DNA from: Rhyacichthys aspro
Taxonomy: Eukaryota > Chordata > Actinopteri > Gobiiformes > Rhyacichthyidae
Direction of reading: 5' to 3'
DNA: 64,000 nt
Assembly: GCA_036850595.1 (NCBI GenBank)
Contig: CM072160.1
Location: forward strand, 2,465,981-2,529,980
Numbering within the stretch: position 1 is the stretch's first letter; every line of letters begins with the position of its first letter. The notes below the pieces were generated by a model. The model searched no databases and was not told the DNA's origin. It worked only from the letters and a program-made list of their open reading frames with translations. A program made the position numbers and the translations under genes. Of the stretch, positions 22,345 to 33,369 are shown piece after piece.

Positions 22345-23640
22345 TGAAAAGCACCTTGTTTGCCCCCCCCCGCCGCGGTCCGCGCTCGTGCGGGACGTGC
22401 GCGGCCGTACACAGTCGCGTGGTGTGTTTGTGCCATATGGGCCCGTCCTGAGGAGCATATTGGTATTTGTTTGGTGGGTGTAGCTGCATGTGTTTGTCTT
22501 TATGCAAATGTCTGAATGCTCAAACATTTATTTGATTTTGTGTGTGTTTGTGTGTGTTATGTGTGTGTGCATTATGAGGACATGCATTGGCTTGTTTAGT
22601 TTAATTTATTTATTTTTATATATTAAATCTAACGGCATCACAAGCTGTTTTGATTTAAATCTGAATATTTTTATGCAATATTTAGAGGGATTTAGAGAGC
22701 AATTCCAAACCTCAAACTCCTCTTTTTAGAGCATGTGAACAGCTATGGTAGCACTGCTGTTGTCTATACATAAACATTATTGTTTTTTTTCTATCTATTG
22801 ACTAATCTGCTGAATATTTTTTAGATTAATCAACAATAATATGTGTCAGATGCTTCAGAAATCTACATAAAGGTGTATAGATGTCGCACCAGGTTGAAAT
22901 AACACTAATATTAGTTCATACTTTGTCTTTTGTCTCTAAACAGTCAGAATCACTCAATTAAACTATATTCTGTTCAGTTTTGACATGAACCTAGTTAATA
23001 TACTTTTGGTTTCTGTCAAATGAACAAATGCTGAACTTAGAAATGGGAAAATTAAGGTATTTTTATTGTCTTTTTAACCTATATCAGTGTCGTTTAATGT
23101 TGTGACAAATTTACCCAAGTGGGACAATAAAATATACCTTCCCTCGTTCGTAGTTTTAGTCTTTTTTTTGGTGAAAATAAAACTGCTGCCTTCATGAACG
23201 TTACTGGAGGAGGTTGAATAAAAGCTAGAAATCAGCAAAAATGTGAAGATGAAACAACAACCTGCGTCCAGATTCATTGTTTTATTGCACTTTAGTGAGT
23301 TAGCTTGTTTAGTAGCATCATAATCAAACATAACAAACATAATATTAGTGAATGTGCTCAGGACGTGGACCAGATCAGACTTTAGCGCTGACTTAACGCT
23401 CTAAAACATGTCGGTCCACAGTAAACAAAGAGACTCTTCTTTATTCAGACTGACCCTGGATATTATACATGTTCTAAATCTCTGAGCAGGTGTGGAAACA
23501 AGTAATGGAACTAAAATGGCTCCTTTTTCTGTTTTTTATGAAGCTTTAAATGTGCTGTCAATTATTTACAGTTTATAATAACTAACTGTAAGAAAGGACC
23601 TTTTTTTTTTTTTCTTTTAAAGTCTCTCAGTTCCTCTTTT
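22345..23640. other. Non-coding stretch
   Basis: A C-run and CpG cluster at 22363-22405 is followed by TG-rich DNA (22538-22572) and then AT-rich sequence. The short piece at 23493-23545 (AACAAGTAATGGAACTAAAA then TGGCTCC) resembles 40757-40800, hinting at another old dispersed repeat. Confidence 0.4.
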
Positions 23641-23650
23641 TTCTCTAAAC

Positions 23651-23931
23651 TGGTGGTTCTCTATCTCTTCTTTCCAAGTACCACCTTTATGTCGATACAA
23701 ATTTATTCCATTTTAAGTTTTAAATACATGAATATTATGATGAATTTTGTTTGCTGCTGCTTCTTTTAAATCACTTTTTGAATCCCTCAGCGTTTACGAG
23801 AACATTTATTTGAATAATATTATAGAAGTGTATTATAGAAAATCAATAATCCTATATTTTTGTAGTTATCAGAGGTTCTTTAACACAGAAGTACCTACAG
23901 TGGGACCCGTACCACAGTTTGAGAACCACTG
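23651..23931. mobile_element. hAT-type MITE with 8-bp target duplication
   Basis: The element is bounded by perfect 8-bp direct repeats CTCTAAAC at 23643-23650 and 23932-23939. Its right end, read inward on the minus strand, is CAGTGGTTCTCAAACTGTGG. The left end TGGTGGTTCTC is its inverted counterpart with two changes. An 8-bp duplication and CAGTGGTTCTCAA termini are diagnostic of the hAT superfamily. At 281 bp it is non-autonomous and contains no transposase. Confidence 0.88.
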
Positions 23932-23944
23932 CTCTAAACTAATC

Positions 23945-24480
23945 CAAATTAAAATAACTTTAACTATATTTTCGACTCGTCCCGATGGCCACGCTTCCAA
24001 ACCCCATCCCGTTAACCCGGAGTGTGCCGCTGCCGCCCCCTGAACCATACAAACACCAGGTAAATGACTTTCTAACCATCCTTTTATGGCCTCGCTGCCT
24101 TTTCCTGGCGCCGTCCGGCTCTAATTGAATCACCATAGACGGAGTGTATCAATCCGAAGTTTGCCATTCAGGTTTAATCGGGTGTGCAGCGGACCGGCTT
24201 GGCGGGATGAGGGCTCCTTTTGTCAGAGGCCCATCTGTCGGTGACACAAGGGCCACAGATCGAGCCTGGACCAGAAACAAAGTGGGGGTCTGGGAGGGTT
24301 GGGGCAGGATGGCAGGATGGACAGTTTCCCTCAATACGGCCTGAGAAACTCCCACCCATCACTCCTGGGACAGTTGGGTTGTCCCGGGATGTCTGTCTGG
24401 TCTTCTGCTGTCAATCAAAGCCTCAGACTCAGTGTTAAGACCTGCCAGGGCATATTTTTACATGGTTTAAGGCATTTATT
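23945..24480. other. GC-rich non-coding patch
   Basis: Several open frames of 60-72 codons overlap on both strands between 24144 and 24511, a composition effect. CCTGGCGCCGTCCGGC and GCAGCGGACCGGCTTGGCGG mark a CpG-rich core. No gene is supported. Confidence 0.35.
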
Positions 24481-24530
24481 TTCTCTTTTAAGTCTAAACA
24501 CAGTGAAGTAGGTGTAGGACCTTCAATACT

Positions 24531-25233
24531 TTTAGTGGGTTTTTGGGTTTTAGTTGGATTTGAACAGGATTTATGTTGACTTGACAAGGTTGAAGTTGGA
24601 TGGGAGCAGGTTTTATATGAATTTGAACAAGTTTCAGTTGGATTTGAGTTGGTTTTTGTTGGATTTGATTAGGTTTTAGTTGGATTTTAACAGGATTTAT
24701 ATTGACTTAAACAGGTCGAAGTTGGATGGGAGCAGGTTTTATATGAATTTGAACAAGTTTCAGTTGGATTTGAGTTGGTTTTTGTTGGATTTGATTAGGT
24801 TTTAGTTGGATTTTATCAGGATTTATATTGACTTAAACAGGTTGAAGTTGGATGGGAGCAGGTTTTATATGAATTTGAACAAGTTTCAGTTGGATTTGAG
24901 TTCGTTTTTGTTGGATTTGATTAGGTTTTAGTTGGATTTGAACAGGTTTCAGTTGTATCTGAGCAGTTATTAGTTGGATTTGAATAGGTTTTCGTTGGGT
25001 TTGAGCTGGTTTTTGTTGGATTTGATTAGGTTTTAGTTGGATTTTATCAGGATTTATATTGACTTAAACAGGTCAAAGTTGGATGGGAGCAGGTTTTATA
25101 TGGATTAGAACAAGTTTCTGTTGGATTTGAGCTGGTTTTTGTTGGATTTGATTAGGTTTTAGTTGGATTTGAACAGGTTTCAGTTGTATCTGAGCAGTTA
25201 TTAATTGGATTTGAATAGGTTTTCGTTGGGTTT
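24531..25233 (+). repeat. 21-bp minisatellite with 126-bp higher-order period
   Basis: The basic unit is TTTTAGTTGGATTTGAACAG plus one base. The landmark variant GAAGTTGGATGGGAGCAGG recurs at 24592, 24718, 24844 and 25075, that is at intervals of 126, 126 and 231 bases (6, 6 and 11 units of 21). The array therefore grew by copying blocks of six units and not only single units. It abuts a transposon-like terminus at the right. Confidence 0.93.
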
Positions 25234-25304
25234 GTCACAGTTTTCGGCCCCTGAAATGCTTCTTACATACTATTGTGGCCCCTCACCACTTTGAGTTTGA
25301 CATG
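25234..25304 (+). mobile_element. Terminus of hAT-like element hosting the 21-bp array
   Basis: CGGCCCCTGAAATGCTTCTT followed by ATTGTGGCCCC and TTGAGTTTGACATG is shared with the element at 62941-63625. It reads, in reverse, as the common fish terminus with CATGTCAAACTCAA. The left terminus of this copy was not found before the array, so the element is probably truncated. Confidence 0.6.
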
Positions 25305-25544
25305 TGTGTTCTAGATGAAGGGCTCAACAAAACCACTAAAACCAGAACAAGATACAAAGAACGCACTCGCAGCAGTTTCCACAAATACAAAAGAATTTAG
25401 TCCAGAAATTACAGATAATCATAATCTATTAAAACTATTTATTAAAAGATTTGTGATCAAAAAGTTACTGAGTCAACCTGGAATCACAGTAATTTAACTT
25501 TATTGCTGTGAAGCTAACAGAAAACGATGTTGTATACACAGTTA

Positions 25545-25615
25545 ATGTTACTAAACTTTATTTATATTGTGTCAATATCTACAAAAGCCATCTCAAGGCA
25601 CTATACAAGACCACA
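25545..25615 (+). mobile_element. Possible retroelement fragment
   Basis: AAACTTTATTTATATTGTGT followed by CATCTCAAGGCACTATACAA resembles a very common fish repeat that reads 'ctttatttatatagcgcc ... atctcaaggcactttacaaa'. It is a short remnant, family unnamed. Confidence 0.35.
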
Positions 25616-25734
25616 GAGAACTAACTTGTTTGTCGGTGTTTGTGTTTTGTCAAAAATGGTAATAGCTCTGTTTAAAATGGCAGAACTAGGAGCAGAGCAA
25701 AGTGTAAAATGAAAAGTGTGATTCTTTCTTGTGC

Positions 25735-26275
25735 CTCTTATAGCTCCAGTCCCTGATTTTCTTTTTTTGTCCCGGTCTGAGACTCCACTCTCCTTCAAAA
25801 GCAGCCTAGAGACCTCCCCTGCTTCTCTTTTATTAAGAAAAAAAGGAAAATCAGCCCAATTTTTCCTCCAAAATACTAATCCATTTGACCAAACTGAAGT
25901 TTAGAGTTTAGCGTTAGCTTAGCTGTGACTTCAGCGTCAGGACGACAATTATCTCCTCCTCGTTAAACATTACGTGATTGAATTGACAGTATTTATCTGT
26001 GTTTTACGTTGTCTCCCTTTTCTCTGTTGATGCTTTTCTTTTTTCAGCTGTTTCTCTGTTAAAAGACATATTCAGCTGAAAATACACTTTATCTGCAGCT
26101 ATTAAACTTCCTGGAACGTCATGTGACAAGTGTCGACCAATGGGAGCGCTCCAAGGTTTTCTGTTCCTGAATAGAGGTTCTCATCTATTACAATCTCTTA
26201 TAAACATCATAAAGACTGTTTTTTTCCACAAATGAGTGCTTTTACAATATACTACTTGGTGTTTAAACCATATTT
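25735..26275 (-). mobile_element. TTAA-flanked MITE, family B, copy 2
   Basis: Reverse-complement partner of 7078-7614, nearly identical through the middle. It includes TCGACCAATGGGAGCGCTCC near 26132-26151 and CTTAGCTGTGACTTCAGCG near 25919. The terminal TTAA is decayed (TATAGCTCCAGTCCCTG). The 3' side extends to a TTTTACAATATACTA stretch that matches AGTGTATTGTAAAAG in copy 1. Confidence 0.78.
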
Positions 26276-26469
26276 AGTTCAAATTTAGACCTATTGTGTA
26301 TTAAAATAAGGTTATATGCAATTCAGCTGTGATTTATTTGGTTCTTTAGATCTACAAAGAACTGCATGAGTAAGAAATGTTGTGTATATTTGGATCTAAG
26401 TGAAGAAATGAAGAAGATAAGACAGTGACCATCAGTGTGTTGTGTTCTTTCTAACTTTTCAGACAGAGT

Positions 26470-26710
26470 TCAGGCCGAGGCTTGAGGGGTTCAGCTGTGC
26501 TCCACTCTCGGCGTGTCTTCATACATTTGGACCGTGATGGTGTGAAGTCACTGGGAAAGACAAGCGGCTGTCTGTGATTAAGAATAAATAAGCCAATAAA
26601 TATTCAATCAGGACAAAAAGAGGTCTCATTAACGCGACGTGGAGCTGAGACGGGCCGAGGTCAGGCTCGGTCCGGGGAAGGGAAGTATGTGCAGGATTTA
26701 AATCAGTCCA
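26470..26710. promoter_or_regulatory. Candidate enhancer island with forkhead-like cores
   Basis: Non-repetitive sequence with AATAAATAAGCCAATAAATA followed by TTCAATCA near 26583-26610, then CATTAACGCGACGTGG. Multiple ATAAATA cores suit forkhead factors, and ATTA with CpG suits a conserved element. No coding frame crosses it. Confidence 0.3.
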
Positions 26711-26719
26711 ACAAATCTC

Positions 26720-27125
26720 TTTTTGATGTCCTCATTTGGTAATAATACACGGCGTAATGATGTGGGAATGACAGGCAAACAGTGTTTCATTTAAAAACTG
26801 TGATGTATTAAAGATGTGATCAGTTTCAAAGCCTCTAAAGCAAAATGGAAATATTATGAATCAGGACAACCTCACACAGGCTCGGTTTGAACAGCGGTAA
26901 TAATGAAGTGAACAGAAACAAGAACAGATAGAGTCAACATGATGCTCAGTGTAAATACAATGATTATTTTAAATGAAAGGACTAAAGTAATGTTTATACT
27001 GTGGCCCCGCTTTAAACAATGATACACACTCATAGAAGTACTATATACTATTGGGATTCATGATGGTTGTTAGTAATACAATAACAAAACCGTTTTTGTT
27101 GGACCAGGTTTATGTGCTGTTGTTC
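26720..27125. other. AT-rich stretch, nothing recognised
   Basis: No open frame over 60 codons, no tandem repeat, and no relative elsewhere in the window. Confidence 0.5.
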
Positions 27126-27128
27126 GTC

Positions 27129-27554
27129 AGTGTTCATTTTGACAGCTCACTTTAATTTAGTTTTGTTTTGTTTTTTTAAATGTAACATAGTTTTAGTTAT
27201 AATTTAGTCTTAATTCTTTTAGTTTTAGTCAAATAAATATCATAATAATATCATGACAGTAGATTTAGTCACTAAAATATAAAGGGTAATGCATTTTCTT
27301 CAGTAATAATGTCTCTGAATGAAAGTAAACTAGTCCTAACCTGTTCCGGCTGGTATTCAGGTTCCAAGTGTTAACATAGTTTGATATTTATTTGTTAGAT
27401 CTCTTCTCAACTCGTCTCCTTTTGATTGGATTTCGTCTCTGTTCGTTTTAGTTTTGTTTTTATTCCAGTCTCGATGCATTTATTCAGCGTTTTCGGTTTC
27501 ATCAATTACTTTTTATTTAATTTTCATTTCTTTTCGGACGCAAAAAACACCGCT
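27129..27554. mobile_element. Fish MITE of the 'CAGTGTTCATTTTGAC' kind
   Basis: It starts with CAGTGTTCATTTTGACAGC, and the far end read on the minus strand starts CAGCGGTGTTTTTTGCGTC. Inside are many TTTTAGTTTTAG-type repeats and, at the other side, GTTCGTTTTAGTTTTG. This layout matches a widespread teleost non-autonomous transposon as I recall it. The right boundary is uncertain by about 25 bases. No coding part. Confidence 0.55.
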
Positions 27555-27559
27555 GTCGC

Positions 27560-27910
27560 TCTTGAGACCGCCCTGAGCGTTTAATTCACTTCCGTAAAGC
27601 TTTACGTGGTTATTTTTTCCCGCCGTTATGAGCCGAAGCAGCGGGAGGCTCTGATAACGCATAAGCTCGCTCTCCTCCGTCGTCTCGTGATCGCGTATGA
27701 TTCTCTGTCTCTCGATCAATAAGGAGCTGAGGCAGAAGCAGGAAGAGAAAGGAGCGAGGCTGGTCCTTATTTCACCGAGTGTCGGGTGTGTGTCGGGTGT
27801 GTGTAGGTTGTATGTTTGCAGCCGCTGTGCATTAGTCAAATATACCCCGTGCGGTGGGAGTATTGGCAGGGCCGAGCCGATAGGACACCGAGGCAGACAG
27901 TAAGATGTAT
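27560..27910. promoter_or_regulatory. CpG-rich island
   Basis: CpG-dense, non-repetitive DNA with the palindrome GTAAAGCTTTAC (about 27594-27605), CCCGCCGTTATGAGCCG and TCTCGTGATCGCGTATG. A GTGTCGGGTGTGT duplication sits at 27779-27805. The CpG content is compatible with either a promoter island or a conserved element. No transcript signal is visible. Confidence 0.28.
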
Positions 27911-28324
27911 GTACTACAGCGGCTCACGAACACAGCGTAATGGATTGCACTGTGTCTGTATCGGGTTTTTCAGCAAATGTTCACTCATGTATCGTGAACA
28001 GGGATATTAACTCTCTCTCTCTGTGTGTGATTCTGCATGTCAGCAAAATGCATCATGTGTGTTTTGGAACAGAATATGTGCCTGTGCCTGAGTAAAATAG
28101 ACTAGAGTAGAAAGATAGTGGAGCAAAAGATCAGTTTGTGACGAGGAAGTTAATGGAGAAGTGAAGTCTGGCTCCAGGTAAACAGCTTTGAGTTGAGGTC
28201 TGCTAAAAAAGTGTCAGGTTTTAAGGTTGTTAATACCGTTTGCAACACCTTCCACTAAAAAAATTTTTAAAAAAGGATTAAAAGGAATAAAAATATGTAG
28301 TGTAAGCACGACTTTATCGCTTGA

Positions 28325-28815
28325 AGCAGTGTTTTAGTCGAGTCCACAGTCTTCAAATTCGAGTCCAGGTCCGAGTCTTGAGTTTGAGTTGAGTCATCTT
28401 CAATTCCAGTTTTCAAAACAAAGTCCAAGTCAAGTCAGAGTCGAGTCATTTTAACTGGAATTCGTGTCACAAGTCCAAGTCACGAGACCAGTCCGTCCAG
28501 GTCGGGTCTGAGAAAAGTTTCAGGATTAACTCTGCCAGAAAAGAATCCTGGATATTCTAATAAAACGAAATTATTAACACAATGTGACCACTTCAATTTG
28601 AACTTTAGGAGCGAGGGAAGTGGTTCTGGACGTGATGACGAAGCAAAATGACTCAAGTCCAAGTCGTGAGGACACAAGTCTAAATCCGAGTCCGCAAAAT
28701 GGAAGTCCCAGTCATCAGTGGATTAGTTGAGTTGAGTCCCGAGTTATTGTCGCTGAGAATTCACAAGATTGAGTTTGAGTCGTCAACAGCCGAGTCACAA
28801 GTCCAGAAAATGAAG
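28325..28815. mobile_element. 'GAGTCCAAGTC'-rich element
   Basis: A degenerate repeat of CGAGTCCAAGTC/GAGTCACAAGTC type runs through most of this segment and is interrupted by a unique middle (about 28500-28630). Teleost genomes contain a short transposon family of this appearance. Clean termini were not found, so boundaries are approximate. A 65-codon minus-strand frame inside is incidental. Confidence 0.5.
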
Positions 28816-28819
28816 CCAA

Positions 28820-29235
28820 TGGCATCCCAGTCGGTCCTGAACAGCTGCAGGTGACACAGCAAGTAGAAAAATCGTAAAATAATAATAATACTAAAACAAG
28901 TTTTAGTCGAGGGTGGTCTTTTAAGTATTTATCTACAATATCATCAGTGTAATTGGATGAAAAAACTAGTTTAATTTCTTACATAGATTGAACCCAAGCC
29001 ATTCCTTTTGTACCAATCTCTATCAAACCCTTTTAGAATGATTTACTGGTGACTTTATCCAAGCTGCGTCAGACTTTACAAAAGTTTTCTGATATTTATT
29101 CACATCTCTTGGTTCTTACTCCGTTAAAGTCCCGTCTCGGTGTGACTCTAACTATATTCTCTTTCATTTTGACCTGTTTGACCAACTACAGTGACATCTC
29201 CTCGATTCTTCGTCTCATTCTTCTAACTTTCCGGT
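28820..29235. other. Non-coding stretch
   Basis: AT-rich DNA with a chance 79-codon frame (29049-29288) that shows no domain. Nothing else is recognised. Confidence 0.4.
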
Positions 29236-29239
29236 GCGT

Positions 29240-29600
29240 TTTGAGTTTCTTGTTGCCCCGTCTGGGGAGGGTCGTGACTGATACGTGACATGTGGGTCTG
29301 GTATTCCGAGCACGTCAGGCCCGCTTAGCATTGGCCCGGCCCCTATAGAGATGGCTTATCAGCGGAGGTACATATGGAGCAGTTTGCCTACGCAGTCTCC
29401 CACCACGTCCTGTCAGCGCCACAGACACAAATCCTTATCAGCGCGCCCCCCGTTCTCTTCCTCCCTCCCTCGTTTCTCGCCGCTATCTCCGTCTCGTCTT
29501 GGAGATATGCTAATCGCTGTGTAAGTATATCCTGTCAAATAATTACCATATATTAAGCTCTACTCATCTCGGCGTAATTTTGCCTTGTGCATAATGGTAT
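29240..29600. promoter_or_regulatory. Candidate enhancer island with GATA cores
   Basis: GGCTTATCAGCGGAGG (about 29353) and CCTTATCAGCGCGCC (about 29431) carry reverse GATA cores with the same 3' context. GTCAAATAATTACCATATAT follows near 29534. The block is CpG-rich and non-repetitive. Short frames on the + strand are incidental. Confidence 0.32.
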
Positions 29601-29724
29601 TTGGGATTCTTCTACCTTCAGACGGAGGCAGAGGGGACTAACCTTGGGTGGGTTAAGCGTCAATGATTGAATATCAGACTCAATGATGTGTGTGCAACAG
29701 GAAGCACAGAGACACTGAGGAAAT

Positions 29725-30182
29725 ACAGAACGGTGCAAAAGTTTTCTGCAGGTGTGGATAGAAACAGTAAAGTAAACTATAAAGTATGGTGTTTTTTTAT
29801 TAGTTTACAAACTGCAAACTGAAAGAACAGAAGAGAATTCTGATCAAATCAATATTTGGACTGAGTTTGTCTCAAAATACCAACAGTTCTTGTAGATCAA
29901 TCTTAGTTTTGGAAGGATCTGGACAGGTCTTCATCAAACATTTTGAGAATTCCACATAGAATCACTCTCAATATTGAAGTATTTCATCTATTCACTCAGT
30001 TGGCATTTGCAAAAAGGATTAAAAACTTAAAAATTGAGAGTGATCCCAGAACAGTCCTGATCTGATGGAGTCTGATCCTGATTGTCTTCTATTCTTTCAT
30101 TTTTGTAAATAAAATAAACACACTTTATAGTTTACTTTACTTTTTATATCTACATCTGCATTAAATCTTTGCACAGTTCTGT
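29725..30182. mobile_element. Tc1-type foldback MITE
   Basis: Both ends carry ACAGAAC(G/T)GTGCAAA and stay complementary for roughly 120 bp, including AGTAAAGTAAACTATAAAGT on each arm. The left end is preceded by TA, the target of Tc1/mariner elements. The right flank is TC, presumably mutated. The middle (29860-30040) has no transposase frame. The long arms mean single strands or transcripts could fold into an extended hairpin. Confidence 0.82.
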
Positions 30183-30184
30183 CG

Positions 30185-30680
30185 CTAACAACTTATGAAA
30201 CGTGGTTTTTGGAAACTCAGAAAAAGTTGAAAACTGAACCTGATCATCTGCTTAAGTCAGAAAAAAAGCTAAAATGTGTGCTCAACTTTTTGCATGAATC
30301 ATTAAAATAGTATGAGATTACTATTAGTTGTACTTAGAGTGACAAGAGACGCTACTGACAGCAGACTTTACGAGTTGAAAGATGAACCCAACATAATAAA
30401 ATACATATTTAATTCACAGCTGGGACCATTCCACAGTGTTTTCATGATAAAAGCCCAATTAAAGTTTCCAGAGTCCGAGTTTGTTGACAGACCTCACTAG
30501 ATCCACTCTTTACTTTGTGTGACAAGTGAAACACCTGTAAATCTTGCATCTCAATCTGTCTTCTCTCTTTCTAGACACACATTTACAGCTCAACTCATTG
30601 TATTCACATTCGACATTTACCTGCAGGACACAGGCTCCAGGTGTGTCCTCAGCTGACACATTTAACATAAAGCACATTCA
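30185..30680. other. Non-coding stretch
   Basis: A chance 62-codon frame at 30312-30500 is the only opening. No repeat or motif cluster was recognised. Confidence 0.4.
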
Positions 30681-30683
30681 CAT

Positions 30684-30985
30684 CTTTTACTGTTGCATTT
30701 AGTTTTTCAGTGTAATCTCCTAAAGTTGATTGTAACAGGAATCATCTGAAAAAATGAGACCTTAAGACGTGATCTAGTCTTTATAATGAAGGATTTTAAT
30801 AGATGAGAATGATCAGTCCACAGCAGGATTTTGTCCAATCACAGCTCACTTCAGGTAAAAAGGAGCGCTCCCATTGGTCGACACTGATGTCAACAACGAA
30901 GGAACAAGGAAATAAACCAAGGAAATGGGTTATTCTGTTGGAAATACGTCTTATTTTACAGAGAAACAGCTCAAAAAAGATAAGA
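30684..30985 (+). mobile_element. TTAA-flanked MITE, family A, copy 4 (truncated)
   Basis: The copy starts at TTTTACTGTTGCATTTAG, inside the left end, and stops abruptly after CAGCTCAAAAAAGATAAG. It therefore keeps only the first 300 bases, including the GGAGCGCTCCCATTGGTCGA core near 30861. The sharp end and the unrelated sequence after it suggest deletion or a later insertion. Confidence 0.85.
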
Positions 30986-31179
30986 TTTATGCAATGTTGT
31001 CAATTTATTTTAACATTTAACTCCTTTGGTTGCATGTGTTCAATCACAGAGAAAGAAAAAAAACAAAGAAAAATGCAGCAAATCTATGACTTGAGTTCAT
31101 CCAAAGCCAGATTAAACCTGGATTTGACTTTTACTGAAGATCACTGACAGAAGATGCATCATGGGATTGAGATTGCTCC

Positions 31180-31460
31180 CAAAAATCCACCTGAAAACCT
31201 TGAAGAGTGTGAAGACCTCGAGGACAGTAAGAAAACGGGCGCCTCCGATACGTTCCTGTTTGTGTGTGGAGTCTAATTGAATCGGAGTGAGTGGTCTGGG
31301 GAGAGAGAGCGTCGCTGCAGCGTCCCGGGGCGAGGTTCACTGGCCTCTGATGTAAAGCCGTGTTGAGAGCGATGGAGAGCCTCTCGTGGCCCTAATGACA
31401 CGCTGCATTTATCAGTCATGTAGATTACAATGTCACCTGGTGTCATCTGGAGGACACGTC
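31180..31460. promoter_or_regulatory. Non-repetitive GC-richer island
   Basis: Contains GGAGTCTAATTGAATCGG, a GCGTCGCTGCAGCGTCC palindromic stretch (CGCTGCAGCG) and ATGACACGCTGCATTTATC. A possible conserved element lying just before a long CA run. Low certainty. Confidence 0.25.
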
Positions 31461-31490
31461 CCAGCTCTGAGAGGGACATCCATCCATGAG

Positions 31491-31496
<6 letters not shown>

Positions 31497-31535
<39 letters not shown>
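31497..31535. repeat. (CA)n microsatellite, about 19 units
   Basis: An uninterrupted CA run. About 960 bp downstream lies an equally long GT run, so the two form an inverted pair. Confidence 0.97.
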
Positions 31536-31536
<1 letters not shown>

Positions 31537-31559
31537 AACAATATTATTACATCTGAGCA

Positions 31560-32490
31560 GCGTACGGCCTCTACCTCTCTCTATTTTCACGGTTGTATAA
31601 ACTCAATAAGATGAGATGTTGTAACAAAACAAGCTCAAAGTCAATATTTTTGATTAACAAGGGCTTTTTATGACTCACATTTTAATGGAAATGTGTATTT
31701 TCAACGTCTTTCTACCTTTTATTTTGGAGTTTGCCAAAGGTCGGTGCTTGAGGTTTATAAATTTACTCCTACACTGTGTTATGAGTCAACTATACAAATG
31801 CATTAATGCAAATAGATAGATATAGAGCAATTTTCAACATATTTAATTGGATGTGTGCAAAGGTGCAGTAATGTTTGATACAGCTACACTTTGTTTCACC
31901 TTTTATCTGTGATTGTATAAGGATCATTAATGTGTGTCCATGCAAAGTATACTTGTTCTTTTTCTTGTTAAAATACATAATAGAGACATAGCAGGTGTTG
32001 CTGTGTGTATAGCATATTAAAAAAATCTGATAAATACTATTTATTTCACATATAATTCATCGGGGCCACGTGAACATGTCATAATTTAACTTAAAACAGA
32101 AGAAAATGAATGGATTAATTTAAAATAGACTCCAGTGTGTGAATGAAAACACATTACTATTAAAAGTGTGGTCAAAATGATAGTGAATATTTATTTTTAA
32201 TCAAGTGCGAAATGATCAAAATATAAAGAAATAGGCTCAGACCTCCAAGAGTTAAAGTATTCACAGATAAAGGAACAGTATAAATGTGTTGCAGCTTCAG
32301 ATCCATTTGGGTTTTTGGGCATTAATGTTGGTAAACAGGGGGTAAAGTGTAAGTGAGCATTTGTTTGGTCCGTATCTGTGTCTGGGAGCCATGACGGTCC
32401 CCTTTGAGAGAACCGGGGCCTCTCCAAAGACACATCCATCTCTGGGGTCTTTTGTGTTGGAGGAGCAGCCAAGGTCAGCAGCTGAAAGAG
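31560..32490. other. AT-rich non-coding stretch
   Basis: No repeat relative and no exon-like frame. The last 200 bases before the GT run are GC-richer (CCCCTTTGAGAGAACCGG) and belong to a small non-repetitive patch that continues to about 32720. Confidence 0.4.

Positions 32491-32493
<3 letters not shown>

Positions 32494-32537
<44 letters not shown>
32494..32537. repeat. (GT)n microsatellite, about 22 units
   Basis: The longest dinucleotide run in the window, pure from end to end. It gives Thr-His or Val-Cys runs in the overlapping frames, which are therefore not genes. Confidence 0.97.
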
Positions 32538-32538
<1 letters not shown>

Positions 32539-32891
32539 CATCGCCTCCGTCTAGTAACTCAGTAACAGGATCCTTGGCCTATTAATTGGCCTGACAGTGA
32601 TAAAGGAAATGGAAGTGGATGCTATTTGTCTCTAATGCAGCCACACTCATATTATCCCAAAGACAAATGGCCGCCGTTTCCCCACTTGAGCTGCACTAAT
32701 TTTTAAAACCCCTCCGAGGGCGTGTGGAGATGGCCTTTATATTTGTAGGTGCACCTTGCTCTGCTTTAAGTGGGTATATTTATTTTACAAATGCACGTAT
32801 TTAACATAGATAGGAATGTGGATGTGTACTTGACACTTTTGGTGTTTTAGAACAAATAGAAATACACCTTTATTAAATGAAACACATCCAG

Positions 32892-33367
32892 TTAAAGCTG
32901 CAGAACCTGATTTAGTTTTTTTTTATCCCAGTCTCAGACTCCACTCTTCCAACAGCAGTAACCTTTCTGCTTCTTTTATTTAAAAAAAGGTCAAACCGGA
33001 CTAATTTTTCACCACAAAATATTAAAACGTTACATAAAAGTTTAGTGATTTTTTTCTTTTCTTTGTGTTTCTCATTAAACACTGCGTCAAATCCTTTACA
33101 ACATTTATCCATGAGTTGTTTCTCTGTAAAATAAGACGTATTTCCAACAGAATAACCCATTTCCTTGGTTTATTTCCTTGTTCCTTCGTTGTTGACATCA
33201 GTGTCGACCAATGGGAGCGCTCCTTTTTACCTGAAGTGAGCTGTGATTGGACAAAATCCTGCTGTGGACTGATCATTCTCATCTATTAAAATCCTTCATT
33301 ATAAAGACTAGATCACGTCTTAAGGTCTCATTTTTTCAGATGATTCCTGTTACAATAAACTTTAAAA
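32892..33367 (-). mobile_element. TTAA-flanked MITE, family A, copy 5
   Basis: The left end TTAAAGCTGCAGAACCTG is intact and shows the CCTGATTT motif of the inverted terminus. The segment around GTCTCATTAAACACTG is partly deleted. The right end is lost after ACAATAAACTTTA. The inverted core lies near 33204-33223. Confidence 0.87.
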
Positions 33368-33369
33368 AA

